Shown: positions 1 to 10,028, counted from the stretch's first letter. The stretch: 64,000 nt of DNA from a virus (IMGVR_UViG_3300020205_002210:57250-121249); one strand, 5' to 3'. Program-made: numbers and translations. Notes: generated from the letters alone by a model not told the origin.

Positions 1-59
1 CCTTACATGCAGAAATTGGTGACAAATATGGTGCACCACTAGAAATGTTTATTAATTAA
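1..59 (+). CDS. 13: C-terminal end of neck protein gp13 (partial)
   Basis: An open frame enters the window and stops at TAA 57-59, leaving 18 codons whose product ends in GAPLEMFIN. It lies directly before gp14, the place gp13 holds in T4-like phages. gp13 is a head-completion/neck protein that works with gp14 to seal the packaged capsid and accept the tail. The assignment rests on gene order; too little sequence is present to recognise the family itself. Confidence 0.5.
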   Translation, partial: LHAEIGDKYGAPLEMFIN

Positions 60-60
60 T

Positions 61-942
61 ATGGCAACCAATGTATACTTTAACAACTACAATTCGTATT
101 CTGAACAACGAGTAGTTGAAGATTTGATCGTAGAATCCATTAAGATAATGGGTTTTGACGCATACTATCTTCCGATTGAGAATGAGGAAGATAGGGACAT
201 TCTTTATGGTGAAGACCCAATTAAGAAATTTAGTTCTGCGTTCCCTATCGAATTCTATCTTTCCAATTCATTAGAGTATACAGGCGAAAGAGAATTCTTC
301 TCAAAATTTGGGCTTGAGATTAAAAACAATGTCAACATCATATTGTCTAAGAGGTCATTCTCTCAAAGAGTACCACAAGATAAATTGTCTCGACCTAGAG
401 AAGGTGATTTAATTTATGTGCCGTTCTTAAATGGTACAGGTGAATTGTTCGAGATTAAATTTACAAATCAAACCAAAGATTTCTTTATGTTAGGCCGTAA
501 GATTCCATATTTCTATGAATTGGAACTAGAGAAGTTTAAATACTCACAAGAAGTTATTGATACTGGTGTTGAAGACATTGATGATGTAATGATACAATCA
601 AGTTACACAATAGAATTGAACACAGGCGCAGGCACAGGAACATTTGAAGCAAGAGAGATTGTATTTCAATCGACTGACGGAACTCAGCCTAACTCAAGTG
701 TTGTTGCTATTGTTCAAGAATGGAACACAGTAAATAATGTACTGAAAGTAACAAATGTTGCTGGTGAGTTTATGGACAATGTGGTGATTATTGGTGCAAC
801 AAGTAATGCAAGACACTATTTGTCATCATATGATCCACTCAAAGACAGTACCAGAAACGAAACTTATGATAACCTTTATTTGTTCAATGAAGCAAATAAC
901 ATTATAGATTTCACAGAAGATAATCCGTTTGGAAAAATATAA
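61..942 (+). CDS. 14: Neck protein gp14
   Basis: 293 residues. gp14 is a head-completion protein that joins the packaged capsid to the tail. The N-terminus (MATNVYFNNY), a conserved early YLP motif and a central FTKFG-like stretch (here FSKFGLEI) match my knowledge of the aquatic T4-like gp14 family. It starts one base after the preceding stop and its TAA overlaps the ATG of gp15, so translation is probably coupled. At 293 residues it is somewhat longer than T4 gp14 (about 256); the extra length lies in the C-terminal half, which looks beta-rich. Confidence 0.85.
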   Translation: MATNVYFNNYNSYSEQRVVEDLIVESIKIMGFDAYYLPIENEEDRDILYGEDPIKKFSSAFPIEFYLSNSLEYTGEREFFSKFGLEIKNNVNIILSKRSFSQRVPQDKLSRPREGDLIYVPFLNGTGELFEIKFTNQTKDFFMLGRKIPYFYELELEKFKYSQEVIDTGVEDIDDVMIQSSYTIELNTGAGTGTFEAREIVFQSTDGTQPNSSVVAIVQEWNTVNNVLKVTNVAGEFMDNVVIIGATSNARHYLSSYDPLKDSTRNETYDNLYLFNEANNIIDFTEDNPFGKI

Positions 943-1958
943 TGTCATCATATAACCGCGTCATAAGAAAATTGGTTGTTGGATTTGGCAACCTATTTGA
1001 TAACATCACATTGTATAGATTCGACACAGACAATGAGGAAACTGAAAGATTTATTGTACCGATTGCATATGCATCCAAAGAACGATATGTTATGCGTTTG
1101 GAAGATGATGCAAACTTAGATAAGAAAGTACAGATAACTCTACCAAGAATGTCTTTTGAAATGGCAGGGTTATCTTATGATTCTTCTAGAAAACAAAATA
1201 CAAACATAAAGAATTTTACCGGAACAGTGCCTGCTGCAATTATATCACAATATAATCCTGTGCCATACAATTTTGATTTTAATTTGTACATATATGTCAG
1301 AAACATTGAAGATGGTACACAGATCATCGAACACATTTTACCATACTTTACACCAGACTACACAGTAAAATTAAATTTGATTCCAGAAATGGGCATAGTT
1401 AAAGAAGTTCCTGTTATTCTGAATAGCACATCACACGAAATACTTTATGAAGGTGCTAGAGAAAATGATACCAGAATGATTGTCTGGACATTAAACTTTA
1501 CAGTCAAAGGTTTCATATTTGGTAAAATGTCTGAGACTGGTGTTATTAACAGAGCATTTGTTTCTGTTTACAATCAGGTATCAAGAGATGAAACAATCGA
1601 GTTCTATATGAACTTGGACTCTGGTTATGGAACATACAAGGTTGGTGAAAAGGTATATCAAGGATACACCGCAGAAGATGCATCAGCCACTGGCATCGTT
1701 GTTCAATTTACAGAAAACATATTACGACTAAAAGACTTAACAGGAGACTTTGTGTCAGACAAACCCATATATGGTATAAATACCTCAGCAAACTATAAAT
1801 TCACTTCTTATAACTTGAACCCACTGAAGTTTGTTGAAGTTGACGCAGTTGGCAGAGTCACTACAGATATTGATAACTTGTCAGTTGATAAGGAAGAGGC
1901 TAAGGCTGACAACACATTGAATACTGTTTTGACAATTAACAAAGCCGCAAACCAATAA
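942..1958 (+). CDS. 15: Tail sheath stabiliser / tail completion protein gp15
   Basis: 338 residues. gp15 caps the finished tail, binding the last ring of sheath (gp18) and the tube terminator, and it supplies the docking face for the head. The N-terminal half (residues about 15-200) carries the family pattern FGNLF, IVPIAYASKERY, LPRMSFEM and MVWTLNFTVKGF-like segments. The C-terminal third (from about residue 205, SGYGTYKVGEKVYQG) looks like an added beta-domain beyond the T4 length of about 272. The start overlaps the gp14 stop by one base. Function is by family recognition; the extra domain is unassigned. Confidence 0.87.
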   Translation: MSSYNRVIRKLVVGFGNLFDNITLYRFDTDNEETERFIVPIAYASKERYVMRLEDDANLDKKVQITLPRMSFEMAGLSYDSSRKQNTNIKNFTGTVPAAIISQYNPVPYNFDFNLYIYVRNIEDGTQIIEHILPYFTPDYTVKLNLIPEMGIVKEVPVILNSTSHEILYEGARENDTRMIVWTLNFTVKGFIFGKMSETGVINRAFVSVYNQVSRDETIEFYMNLDSGYGTYKVGEKVYQGYTAEDASATGIVVQFTENILRLKDLTGDFVSDKPIYGINTSANYKFTSYNLNPLKFVEVDAVGRVTTDIDNLSVDKEEAKADNTLNTVLTINKAANQ

Positions 1959-1973
1959 ACAAGAGAGAACTAA

Positions 1974-3785
1974 ATGGCTAAACAAATTATTAATATTGGT
2001 ATTAGAGCAAATGATGGTAAAGGTGATTCATTAAGAACCGCCTTTATAAAAACAAACTCTAACATTGGTGAGTTGTTTGCAAATGTCGCTAGTAACGCAA
2101 ACACATCAAACATTTATTTTGACACCAATTTAACATTAGCACAAGGTGCTTTTGACAGAGCGAACTCAGTATTCTTGGGTGATATTAATTTCCAAGATAA
2201 TTTGATGTACAGTAATTCAATTGTTGAAATTGGTAACGATCAACACCAACATAAAGCTTGGGGTTTATTGTACGGTCAAATAACAGAACAAGCCAATAAC
2301 ACATATGGCAATGGTGTTGCATACGATTCAGCAAATAATATATTAGTTGCAACAACAACACAAAATGAAGTTAATGGATTACCACAATCGACAGTTATTA
2401 AATACGATCCATTTGGCAACATATACTGGAGAAAATCAGTACCTACAATGAATGTTAATAATGTATTGTTGGCCAGTTACGGTGAAGCGGTAACAGTTGA
2501 TGCAAACAATAATGTGTATCTGCTAACAAACATACCAGAAAACTTCTCAACCTTAGTTACAAAATTCAATTATACTGGACAAAATGTTTACAGCACATTG
2601 GTTTCAGATGCAGAAGGTTCGACAGATATTACCGTTGATGATGAAGAGTTTCCATATTTTGTAGGTCAACACAATCTGTTAACAGGTTTAGATATTACTG
2701 GTGAATTATATTTCACAAGTTTTAGCGCACAGTCAATGAATGCTCATGTGGTAGTAGCACTGCCAAACAATCGTGGTGTGTTGGTTGGTTCTGATGGTGG
2801 CAAAATACATAAATTCGATACTGAAGGTGTTTATATTTTTTCAAACAACGTAAACACCGATGGTAGAAAAATTATTGGTTTAGCGTATGACAATTCAAAC
2901 AATTTTTATGCAGCATCAAACACAGTAATTTATAAATTTAGAGCCAACAATCAATTAATTTGGGAAAGACAAATTACTGGTGTGAGTTCACCAAACATAA
3001 ATTTTATTAAATACGACAACAACTTCCTATATGTCAATGGCGTAACAACCGATCCAAACAACCAGCGCGCATTTATAAATTACAAAATTGATGCAAACGG
3101 TTCTTTAATTTGGGCAAATGCACTTGAGGTACCTAGTGCCAATCAAACCATCAGACTTGGACATAGACAGTTGGATGTTCGCGGAGACTTTTTAGTTGGA
3201 ATTGGATATGCAAGACCCAACAACAGCACTAAAGATATAAGTGTAACATATCAACTACCAACTAGTGGTGCTTTAGCTGGAACATATTTTGGTGCATCCG
3301 GAAGTCGATGGAACGGTTTCACATATGTTACTGTACCAGAAGCAAACACAACAATAAGTACCACAGTTGGTACTGGCAATACAACAGTAACGATTGCAGA
3401 AAATACTGATTATGCATATACGATGAATCTTGTTAGATATGGCAATCCAAGTCCAGAAAATGAAGAAGACCTTTATAATTTTAGTCAGAAATGGGACTTC
3501 AATGGATTAGGAACAATAGTATTTCCATCTTCGGGTCAGACTACTGGTATGGACTTGAATGGTAAAACAATTGCAAATGTTGGAGTCATTAATTTTGCTG
3601 ATGGTACCAGTTCAAATACTTTTGGTAACATTGCAGCAAGTCCTCCAGCAACAGCTAGAGGTGTGACAGGAGATAGAAGGGGTAACATAAGAGCGAACAG
3701 CACATACTTATATTACTGTTCAAATAATTATGATGGTACAGCTAATGTTTGGAAGAGAATTGCTTGGAGCAATGACACTTGGTAA
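1974..3785 (+). CDS. Virion structural protein with beta-propeller-like repeats (tail fibre or neck appendage)
   Basis: 603 residues. The first 35 residues (INIGIRANDGKGDSLRTAF, then NSNIGELF) match an N-terminal module seen at the head of many T4-like fibre and baseplate proteins, probably a virion-attachment segment. Residues about 95-400 hold repeated units of the form YDxxNNxxVAT...IKYDxxGNxxW, as in PQQ/NHL-type beta-propellers. The C-terminus (GDRRGNIRANSTYLYYC, then WKRIAWSNDTW) resembles fibre tip or receptor-binding ends. It sits between gp15 and gp16, where T4 has no extra gene. An RBS (AAGAGAGAA) precedes ATG. A fibre role is inferred. Confidence 0.6.
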   Translation: MAKQIINIGIRANDGKGDSLRTAFIKTNSNIGELFANVASNANTSNIYFDTNLTLAQGAFDRANSVFLGDINFQDNLMYSNSIVEIGNDQHQHKAWGLLYGQITEQANNTYGNGVAYDSANNILVATTTQNEVNGLPQSTVIKYDPFGNIYWRKSVPTMNVNNVLLASYGEAVTVDANNNVYLLTNIPENFSTLVTKFNYTGQNVYSTLVSDAEGSTDITVDDEEFPYFVGQHNLLTGLDITGELYFTSFSAQSMNAHVVVALPNNRGVLVGSDGGKIHKFDTEGVYIFSNNVNTDGRKIIGLAYDNSNNFYAASNTVIYKFRANNQLIWERQITGVSSPNINFIKYDNNFLYVNGVTTDPNNQRAFINYKIDANGSLIWANALEVPSANQTIRLGHRQLDVRGDFLVGIGYARPNNSTKDISVTYQLPTSGALAGTYFGASGSRWNGFTYVTVPEANTTISTTVGTGNTTVTIAENTDYAYTMNLVRYGNPSPENEEDLYNFSQKWDFNGLGTIVFPSSGQTTGMDLNGKTIANVGVINFADGTSSNTFGNIAASPPATARGVTGDRRGNIRANSTYLYYCSNNYDGTANVWKRIAWSNDTW

Positions 3786-3787
3786 AA

Positions 3788-4213
3788 ATGGAAAATAAAA
3801 TGAATAATTTTGATAAAAATATGGAAAACATTTTTGATGTGGTGTCTGTAAAAGAGACTGAAAAATCTTTGGATGTTAAATTAAAAACCACGGATGAACC
3901 TGATCTGAAGGCTGATCTTGCAGATGCTTATAGGCAATCTAAAGACAATTTGCAAGATATGATAGACCAAGGCAAAGAAGCCATGGAAGATATATTACAG
4001 ATTGCAAGGGCAGGACAACACCCAAGAGCTTTTGAGGTGTATGGTACATTGTTAAAAAATACAGTTGAAGCCAATGATCGCTTATTGAAAATGCAAAAAG
4101 AAATGCGAGACATGGATGGCAAAAGAGGTGACGGCAATACCAAAATAGATAAAGCTATTTTTGTTGGTTCTACCGCAGAGTTGAATAAACTCTTAAAAGG
4201 TAAACAAGAATGA
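3788..4213 (+). CDS. 16: Terminase small subunit gp16
   Basis: 141 residues from ATG 3788. gp16 recognises DNA for packaging and stimulates the gp17 motor. The conserved core is visible: a DLKADLADAY segment, then QARAGQHPRAFEVY-like text and an amphipathic region rich in K, E and M. A TTG at 3779 in the same frame would add three residues and overlap the upstream stop; ATG 3788 is preferred because it falls just past that stop. The 3' end overlaps gp17 by four bases (ATGA type). Confidence 0.85.
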   Translation: MENKMNNFDKNMENIFDVVSVKETEKSLDVKLKTTDEPDLKADLADAYRQSKDNLQDMIDQGKEAMEDILQIARAGQHPRAFEVYGTLLKNTVEANDRLLKMQKEMRDMDGKRGDGNTKIDKAIFVGSTAELNKLLKGKQE

Positions 4214-5901
4214 ATCCCGATTTAAAATTCGGTGAGGCGTATAGAGATAATCCGTTACTTAAAAAAGCAGGCGTTCAGGTAGAATACACACAAGAACAAA
4301 TTGATGAATACATTAAGTGTTCTAAAGACCCCATATATTTTGCAAAAAAATATGTAAAGATTGTCAACGTTGATGAAGGTCTTATTAATTTTAGTATGTG
4401 GCCGTTTCAAGAGGAGATGTTGCATTTATTTGCAAACAACAGGTTTGTTATAACCAAATGTCCTCGCCAAGTTGGTAAGACAACCACCACGATTGCTTAT
4501 ATGTTGTGGGCAACCATATTCACTGATACACAGAACTGTGCAGTCCTGGCCAATAAAGGTTCTTTAGCCAGAGACATTCTTTCTAAGTACCAGTTAGCAT
4601 ATGAGAACCTACCAATGTGGTTGCAACAAGGTGTGGTTACTTGGAATAAAGGTAATGTTGAACTAGAAAATGGATCAAAGATCATTGCTGCATCAACATC
4701 AAGTTCTGCTATCCGAGGAGGTTCTTTCAACATCGTATTCTTGGATGAATTTGCATTCGTTCCAAACAATATCGCAGAAGAATTCTTTAACTCTGTATAT
4801 CCTGTAATATCATCCGGAAAAAAGACAAAAATTATAATTGTTTCTACACCAAATGGTATGAATCTATTCTACAAATTGTGGATGGATTCAATCAACAAGA
4901 AAAACAATTATATAAATTTCGAAATTCATTGGTCAATGGTACCTGGTCGTGATGAAAGGTGGAAAGAAGAAACTATTCGAAACACATCTGAACGACAATT
5001 CAAACAAGAGTTTGAGACAGAGTTCTTAGGATCCAGTAACACACTAATTTCTGGTTACAAATTGCAACAGTTGGTATTTAATGATCCAATTGCAAATCAC
5101 GATCTATTAAAAATATATGAACATCCAATAAAAGAAGGTATAGATGAATCAAAAACAGATCACCTATATTGCATGTGTGTGGATGTTTCTGAAGGTAAGA
5201 ACTTAGACAGTTCAGCTTTCTCTGTAATTGATATATCACAAACACCATATAAACAAGTTGCAACATATAAGAGTTCATCGATTACGCCGATGCTTTTCCC
5301 AACTGTCATATATAATACAGCAAGATATTATAATGATGCATATGTTTTGGTTGAGATTAACAACAACCCACAAGTAGCAGACTCGTTGCATGTGGATTTT
5401 GAATATGAAAACTTGTGGAAAATATTTACAGGCAACAAGAAACCACAACAATTGTCAGCAGGCTTTGCCCGTGGCATTCAAATGGGTTTAAAAATGTCAC
5501 CTCAAGTTAAAGCGATTGGGTGTTCAAACCTAAAAACTTTGATTGAAGGTGACAAATTAGTAATTAATGATTTTGATACATACTCCGAACTGACAACTTT
5601 TGTACACCAAAAGAACTCGTTTAGTGCGGAAGATGGTGCAAACGATGACATGGTTATGTCTCTGGTGATTTTTTCGTGGCTTTCGACACAACAATACTTT
5701 AAAGAGATTGTTAACCACGACATTAGAAAACAGATTCAGTTAGAAAATATGAATCAAATAGATGATGATGTTCTACCCGCTCCTATTATTGAAGATGGTT
5801 TAGAACATGATTTCCAAATTATAGATGGTGATTTGTGGGAAGTAGCGGACGGCAATGAAATTTATTCAAAATTCATACGAAATAGGCTGGAAAGGTTATA
5901 A
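4210..5901 (+). CDS. 17: Terminase large subunit gp17 (packaging ATPase-nuclease)
   Basis: 563 residues, close to the 610 of T4. The N-terminal ATPase has Walker A at about 84-91 (CPRQVGKT), Walker B with catalytic glutamate at 176-180 (VFLDE) and a coupling motif at about 210 (STPNG). The C-terminal RNase H-fold nuclease begins near 320, with first metal-binding Asp in MCVDVSEG (D324) and a later acidic cluster NDDMVMS near 475. It pumps DNA into the prohead through gp20 and cuts the concatemer. It overlaps gp16 by four bases. Confidence 0.95.
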   Translation: MNPDLKFGEAYRDNPLLKKAGVQVEYTQEQIDEYIKCSKDPIYFAKKYVKIVNVDEGLINFSMWPFQEEMLHLFANNRFVITKCPRQVGKTTTTIAYMLWATIFTDTQNCAVLANKGSLARDILSKYQLAYENLPMWLQQGVVTWNKGNVELENGSKIIAASTSSSAIRGGSFNIVFLDEFAFVPNNIAEEFFNSVYPVISSGKKTKIIIVSTPNGMNLFYKLWMDSINKKNNYINFEIHWSMVPGRDERWKEETIRNTSERQFKQEFETEFLGSSNTLISGYKLQQLVFNDPIANHDLLKIYEHPIKEGIDESKTDHLYCMCVDVSEGKNLDSSAFSVIDISQTPYKQVATYKSSSITPMLFPTVIYNTARYYNDAYVLVEINNNPQVADSLHVDFEYENLWKIFTGNKKPQQLSAGFARGIQMGLKMSPQVKAIGCSNLKTLIEGDKLVINDFDTYSELTTFVHQKNSFSAEDGANDDMVMSLVIFSWLSTQQYFKEIVNHDIRKQIQLENMNQIDDDVLPAPIIEDGLEHDFQIIDGDLWEVADGNEIYSKFIRNRLERL

Positions 5902-5912
5902 ATCCGGCCTTT

Positions 5913-5920
5913 CATAAATA
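5913..5920 (+). promoter_or_regulatory. Probable late promoter upstream of gp18
   Basis: CATAAATA, one mismatch from the T4 late octamer TATAAATA, 48 bases before the gp18 ATG. A further TATAAATC lies at 5897-5904 over the end of gp17. The RBS AAGGAG follows at about 5956-5961. Confidence 0.5.
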
Positions 5921-5967
5921 CACTTATGGTATTTTGCCAAGAGAACAAATAATTCAAGGAGAATAAA

Positions 5968-7659
5968 ATGGCATTTCAAATCTCTCCAGGCGTAAATGTA
6001 TCTGAAGTTGATGCAACGACTGTTGTACCTTCAGTGCAACAAACTGCTGGTGCATTTGCTGGAACATTTCAATGGGGTCCAGCGGATAAAGTAAGACAAA
6101 TAGATAGTGAATTAACTCTCGTTAGTACATTCGGTAAACCAGATGCAGCTTCTGCAACAGATTTTTTTACTGCTGCAAACTTTCTATCATATGGTAATAA
6201 TCTGAACATCGTTAGATCGGTCGGAAATCTTGCAAACAATGCAACCGATGGCAGCGGTGGTACGATTCAAATTAAGAATGAAGATGTTTACGAAACTACA
6301 TATCTACTCACCAACAATAGCAATAGCTATGGTCCATTTGTGGGAAGATATCCAGGACTCTTGGGTAATTCTTTAACTGTTCATGTTTGTGCAAATACAA
6401 GCACATTTAGTTCATGGAGTTACAGAAGTTATTTTACATCAGCACCAGGTACATCAGAATTTGCCAGTTCAGTAGGCGGCAGCAATGACGAAATGCACAT
6501 TGTTGTGGTTGATGCAGATGGTCTATTTACTGGATCAGCAGGTGCGATACTTGAAACTTACGGTTTTGTTTCGGCTGCTTCTGATGCAACAATTAATGGC
6601 GTAACAAACTACTACAAACAAGTCATACTTAACAACTCCAAGTATGTGTACGCAATGAGTCCAATTGATTATGGTACAACAAATGCAACTTGGGACCGGG
6701 CTGCGGCCGGCAGAAGTTTTGCAAGACCAGCCACAAACATTGCAACCAATTTGTCTACAGGTACTAGTGTTGCACCAACAGATGGCAATATTCAAGTTTC
6801 ATATGACTTCTTCACAAACAAAGAATCTATTGATATCTCACTTGTATTAACTAGTGGGCACAGTGTTACAGTTCAACAATATGTAATTGATAATATTGCA
6901 GTTGGTCGTGCCGATTGCGTTGCTTTCATTTCTCCAAGATATTCTGATGTTGTCAACCAGTCTGGTTCAGAAACAACAAATATTGCTGGTTGGTTAGCTG
7001 CATTGGCAAGAAGTTCATCTTATGTTATGGCAGACTCTGGTTGGAAATACCAATTCGACAAGTACCACAATACATATCGTTGGATTCCATTGAATGGTGA
7101 CATTGCTGGCTTATGTGTATACACAGACAGCGTTAGAGATCCATGGTTCTCTCCAGCAGGTTTCAACCGTGGTGCAATTAAGAATGCCGTTAAGTTGGCT
7201 TGGAATCCAAGTAAATCTTTCCGTGATACAATGTATGCTGCAGGTGTTAATCCAGTAGTGTCCTTCCCAGGTCAGGGTACTGTATTGTTTGGCGACAAGA
7301 CTCTGTTAGCTAAACCATCAGCATTCGACCGTATCAATGTTCGCAGATTGTTCATTACATTAGAAAAATCAATTGCACAAGCTGCAAAGTTTTCAATGTT
7401 TGAATTAAATGACGAATTCACAAGAGCACAATTCATTGCCTTAGTAGCACCATTCTTACGCGATGTTCAAGGTCGCCGTGGTATTACAGACTTTAGAGTT
7501 GTTTGCGATTCCACAAATAACACACAACAAGTTGTTGATAGCAACCAGTTTGTCGGCGATATCTACATTAAGCCTGCGCGGTCAGTTAACTACATTCAGT
7601 TGAACTTTGTTGCTGTGGGTACTGGAGTTGACTTCGTGACCATCGTTGGTGCAGCTTAA
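5968..7659 (+). CDS. 18: Tail sheath protein gp18
   Basis: 563 residues. This protein forms the contractile sheath around the gp19 tube. The N-terminus (FQISPGVNVSEVD) and the C-terminal half (AKFSMFELNDEFTRAQF, DVQGRRGITDFRVVCD, then GDIYIKPARSVNYIQLNF) are typical of sheath proteins; the latter segment is the beta-strand exchange core. It is shorter than T4 gp18 (659), mostly in the middle surface domains, as in cyanophages. A strong RBS (AAGGAG) precedes ATG, consistent with a very abundant late product. Confidence 0.95.
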   Translation: MAFQISPGVNVSEVDATTVVPSVQQTAGAFAGTFQWGPADKVRQIDSELTLVSTFGKPDAASATDFFTAANFLSYGNNLNIVRSVGNLANNATDGSGGTIQIKNEDVYETTYLLTNNSNSYGPFVGRYPGLLGNSLTVHVCANTSTFSSWSYRSYFTSAPGTSEFASSVGGSNDEMHIVVVDADGLFTGSAGAILETYGFVSAASDATINGVTNYYKQVILNNSKYVYAMSPIDYGTTNATWDRAAAGRSFARPATNIATNLSTGTSVAPTDGNIQVSYDFFTNKESIDISLVLTSGHSVTVQQYVIDNIAVGRADCVAFISPRYSDVVNQSGSETTNIAGWLAALARSSSYVMADSGWKYQFDKYHNTYRWIPLNGDIAGLCVYTDSVRDPWFSPAGFNRGAIKNAVKLAWNPSKSFRDTMYAAGVNPVVSFPGQGTVLFGDKTLLAKPSAFDRINVRRLFITLEKSIAQAAKFSMFELNDEFTRAQFIALVAPFLRDVQGRRGITDFRVVCDSTNNTQQVVDSNQFVGDIYIKPARSVNYIQLNFVAVGTGVDFVTIVGAA

Positions 7660-7665
7660 TAAATA
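7658..7665 (+). promoter_or_regulatory. Possible late promoter upstream of gp19
   Basis: AATAAATA overlapping the gp18 stop codon and 22 bases before the gp19 ATG; one mismatch from TATAAATA. It could give the tube gene its own late transcript. Confidence 0.35.
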
Positions 7666-7686
7666 AAACGATAACAGGAGAAAATA

Positions 7687-8229
7687 ATGGCATTTAATGT
7701 AGCAGAATTTAGAGCAAATATGATTGGTGACGGTGCTCGTCCTAATCTATTCTCTGTCTCTTTAATATTCCCATCACTCGTTCAAAACGCTACAGCTGCT
7801 GGCCAGAAGATAACATTCATGGCTAAGACAGCTCAACTACCAGGTTCCACAATCGGCACTGTACCAATTTACTACTTCGGTCGTGAAATGAAATTTGCTG
7901 GCAACAGAACCTTTGCAGATTGGACATTAACAATTATTAATGATGAAGATTTTACCATCAGAAATTCTTTAGAGAATTGGATGAATTCAATCAACAGTCA
8001 TTCCGGTAATGTTAGAGCACCAGGTGCAAGTAATGCAAACGGTTATGCCGTTGATGCTAATGTAATTCAATACGGAAAAACTGGCAATGAACTGAAGAAG
8101 TATAAATTTGTTGGTGTGTTTCCACTCGATTTGTCACCTATTGACCTCGATTGGGGTTCAAATGACACAATTGAAGAATATACTGCCTCATTTGCTTACC
8201 AGTTCTGGGAAACAAATACAACGACTTGA
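7687..8229 (+). CDS. 19: Tail tube protein gp19
   Basis: 180 residues, near the 163 of T4 gp19. It polymerises into the inner tube through which DNA passes. Family features are the N-terminal RPNLFSV strand, PGSTIGTVPIYYFGR, the NRTFADWTLTIINDEDF motif, NWMNSINSHSGNVR and a final strand ending in AYQFWET. An ACAGGAG RBS lies ahead of ATG. It is followed by a strong terminator, fitting its high expression as a unit with gp18. Confidence 0.95.
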   Translation: MAFNVAEFRANMIGDGARPNLFSVSLIFPSLVQNATAAGQKITFMAKTAQLPGSTIGTVPIYYFGREMKFAGNRTFADWTLTIINDEDFTIRNSLENWMNSINSHSGNVRAPGASNANGYAVDANVIQYGKTGNELKKYKFVGVFPLDLSPIDLDWGSNDTIEEYTASFAYQFWETNTTT

Positions 8230-8236
8230 TATGTAC

Positions 8237-8266
8237 GGAGGGCCTAGTGCCCTCCATGTTTTTTTT
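8237..8266 (+). terminator. Rho-independent terminator after gp19
   Basis: Perfect 7-bp stem GGAGGGC/GCCCTCC (8237-8243 with 8249-8255), 5-base loop, then ATG and eight T. It separates the tail genes from the portal gene. Confidence 0.85.
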
Positions 8267-8288
8267 GATTTTATAATTACACACAAAT

Positions 8289-10028
8289 ATGGCAAACACA
8301 AATAAATTTTCGCTTTTCGGTTTCACAATCTCTCGTCAAAAAGACTTAGAGGATGCGGCCGCGCAACAATCTTTTGCACCTCCGACTTCGGATGATGGTG
8401 CATTAACTATTACATCTGCCGCACATTATGGTACATATGTTGATTTAGACGGTACTGCCAAGAATGAAGTAGAACTCATTTCGCGTTATCGTGAAATGGC
8501 TATGCAACCAGAAATCGAATCGGCGATAGATGACATAGTTAATGAAGCTATTGTACAAGACGATGATGGCAAAATTACTCAGATCATTTTGGATGATTTA
8601 AAACAGAATGAAAAGATCAAGAAAGCTATTAAAGAAGAATTTAATATCATTCTTAGATTATTAAATTATCAAAATTTAGCACAAGATATTTTTCGCCGTT
8701 ACTATGTTGACGGCAGAATGTATTTTCATATTATTATTGACCGTGAACAACCACAAGATGGTATTAAAGAACTGCGTTATATAGATCCACGCAGATTGAG
8801 AAAAGTACGGGAAATTAAAAAACAAAAAGACGAACGAACCGGCGCAGAGATTATGCAGCCAGTTAATGAGTACTACATCTATAATGACAAGGTTGTGTCT
8901 GGAAGTGCATCCAACTTTGGTCCAGTTGGTGTTCGCATTACCACAGACTCCATCATCTCCGTAACCTCAGGCCTCATGGATTCGCGTAGAGCAGTGGTGT
9001 TATCTTATCTACACAAAGCAATCAAGCCACTCAATCAGTTACGCATGATTGAAGATGCAACAGTTATCTATCGTATATCAAGAGCACCAGAACGCAGAAT
9101 CTTTTACATTGACGTAGGCAATCTACCAAAATTAAAAGCGGAACAATACCTACGCGACATTATGATTAAATACAAGAACAAACTTGTATATGACGCAAAC
9201 ACAGGTGAAGTGCGAGATGACCGCAAGTTTATGTCCATGATGGAAGACTTTTGGTTACCAAGGCGTGAAGGTGGCAAAGGTACAGAGATTACAACATTGC
9301 CTGGTGGACAAAATCTAGGAGAACTGGAAGATGTTAAATACTTTCAGAAGAAATTGTATGGTGCATTATGTGTACCAATCTCCAGACTAGAACCGAACCA
9401 AGGGTTCTCTCTTGGTCGTACATCAGAAATTACCAGAGATGAATTAAAGTTCTCTAAGTTTGTTGACAGACTAAGAAGTAAATTCTCAGAAGTTTTTAAT
9501 CAAGCTCTCCGTGTGCAGTGTGTGTTAAAAGGCATTTGCACCGATGAAGAGTGGGAAACATTTAAAGAAGATATTCACTACGATTATATTAAAGACAACA
9601 ACTTCTCTGAGATGAAAGAAGCTGAACTAATGTCACAAAGATTGACATTGTTGTCTTCAGTTGATCCATACACTGGTAGATATTTCTCACAGAGATGGAT
9701 TCAACAGAATGTATTGAGATTGTCCGATGATGAGATACTCGAAATGGACGAACAAATCAATAAAGAAAAAGAAGAAGGCCTTGGATTACCAGTTTCTGTT
9801 ACAAATGATGTTGCACAACAACAAATGTTAGGACAGGTACAAACAGACCAAATGGTACAACAGAGTAAATTAATGCCACAAGATGGTGGTGCACCTGCAC
9901 CAAGTTCTTCTGGTGGTTCTTCAAGTAGTTCATCTAAACCAAAACCAAAAAGTACTGGTGATTCAAAGTCAACAAAAGGTGATTTGAGTTTGGAAAGTAC
10001 TTTCACTAAGCTAAAACGCATTTTATAA
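8289..10028 (+). CDS. 20: Portal vertex protein gp20
   Basis: 579 residues (T4: 524). The dodecameric portal starts prohead assembly and is the channel for gp17-driven packaging. Recognisable blocks are SRYREMAMQPEIESAIDDIV near 60-80, the RYYVDGRMYFH strand, the TDSIISVTSGL segment and the long stretch TLPGGQNLGELEDVKYF with LYGALCVPISRL that forms the clip/stem region. The C-terminus is a low-complexity tail rich in P, S and K (about 525-570) that is likely flexible. The ATG follows a terminator; no good late octamer is visible in the short gap. Confidence 0.94.
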   Translation: MANTNKFSLFGFTISRQKDLEDAAAQQSFAPPTSDDGALTITSAAHYGTYVDLDGTAKNEVELISRYREMAMQPEIESAIDDIVNEAIVQDDDGKITQIILDDLKQNEKIKKAIKEEFNIILRLLNYQNLAQDIFRRYYVDGRMYFHIIIDREQPQDGIKELRYIDPRRLRKVREIKKQKDERTGAEIMQPVNEYYIYNDKVVSGSASNFGPVGVRITTDSIISVTSGLMDSRRAVVLSYLHKAIKPLNQLRMIEDATVIYRISRAPERRIFYIDVGNLPKLKAEQYLRDIMIKYKNKLVYDANTGEVRDDRKFMSMMEDFWLPRREGGKGTEITTLPGGQNLGELEDVKYFQKKLYGALCVPISRLEPNQGFSLGRTSEITRDELKFSKFVDRLRSKFSEVFNQALRVQCVLKGICTDEEWETFKEDIHYDYIKDNNFSEMKEAELMSQRLTLLSSVDPYTGRYFSQRWIQQNVLRLSDDEILEMDEQINKEKEEGLGLPVSVTNDVAQQQMLGQVQTDQMVQQSKLMPQDGGAPAPSSSGGSSSSSSKPKPKSTGDSKSTKGDLSLESTFTKLKRIL

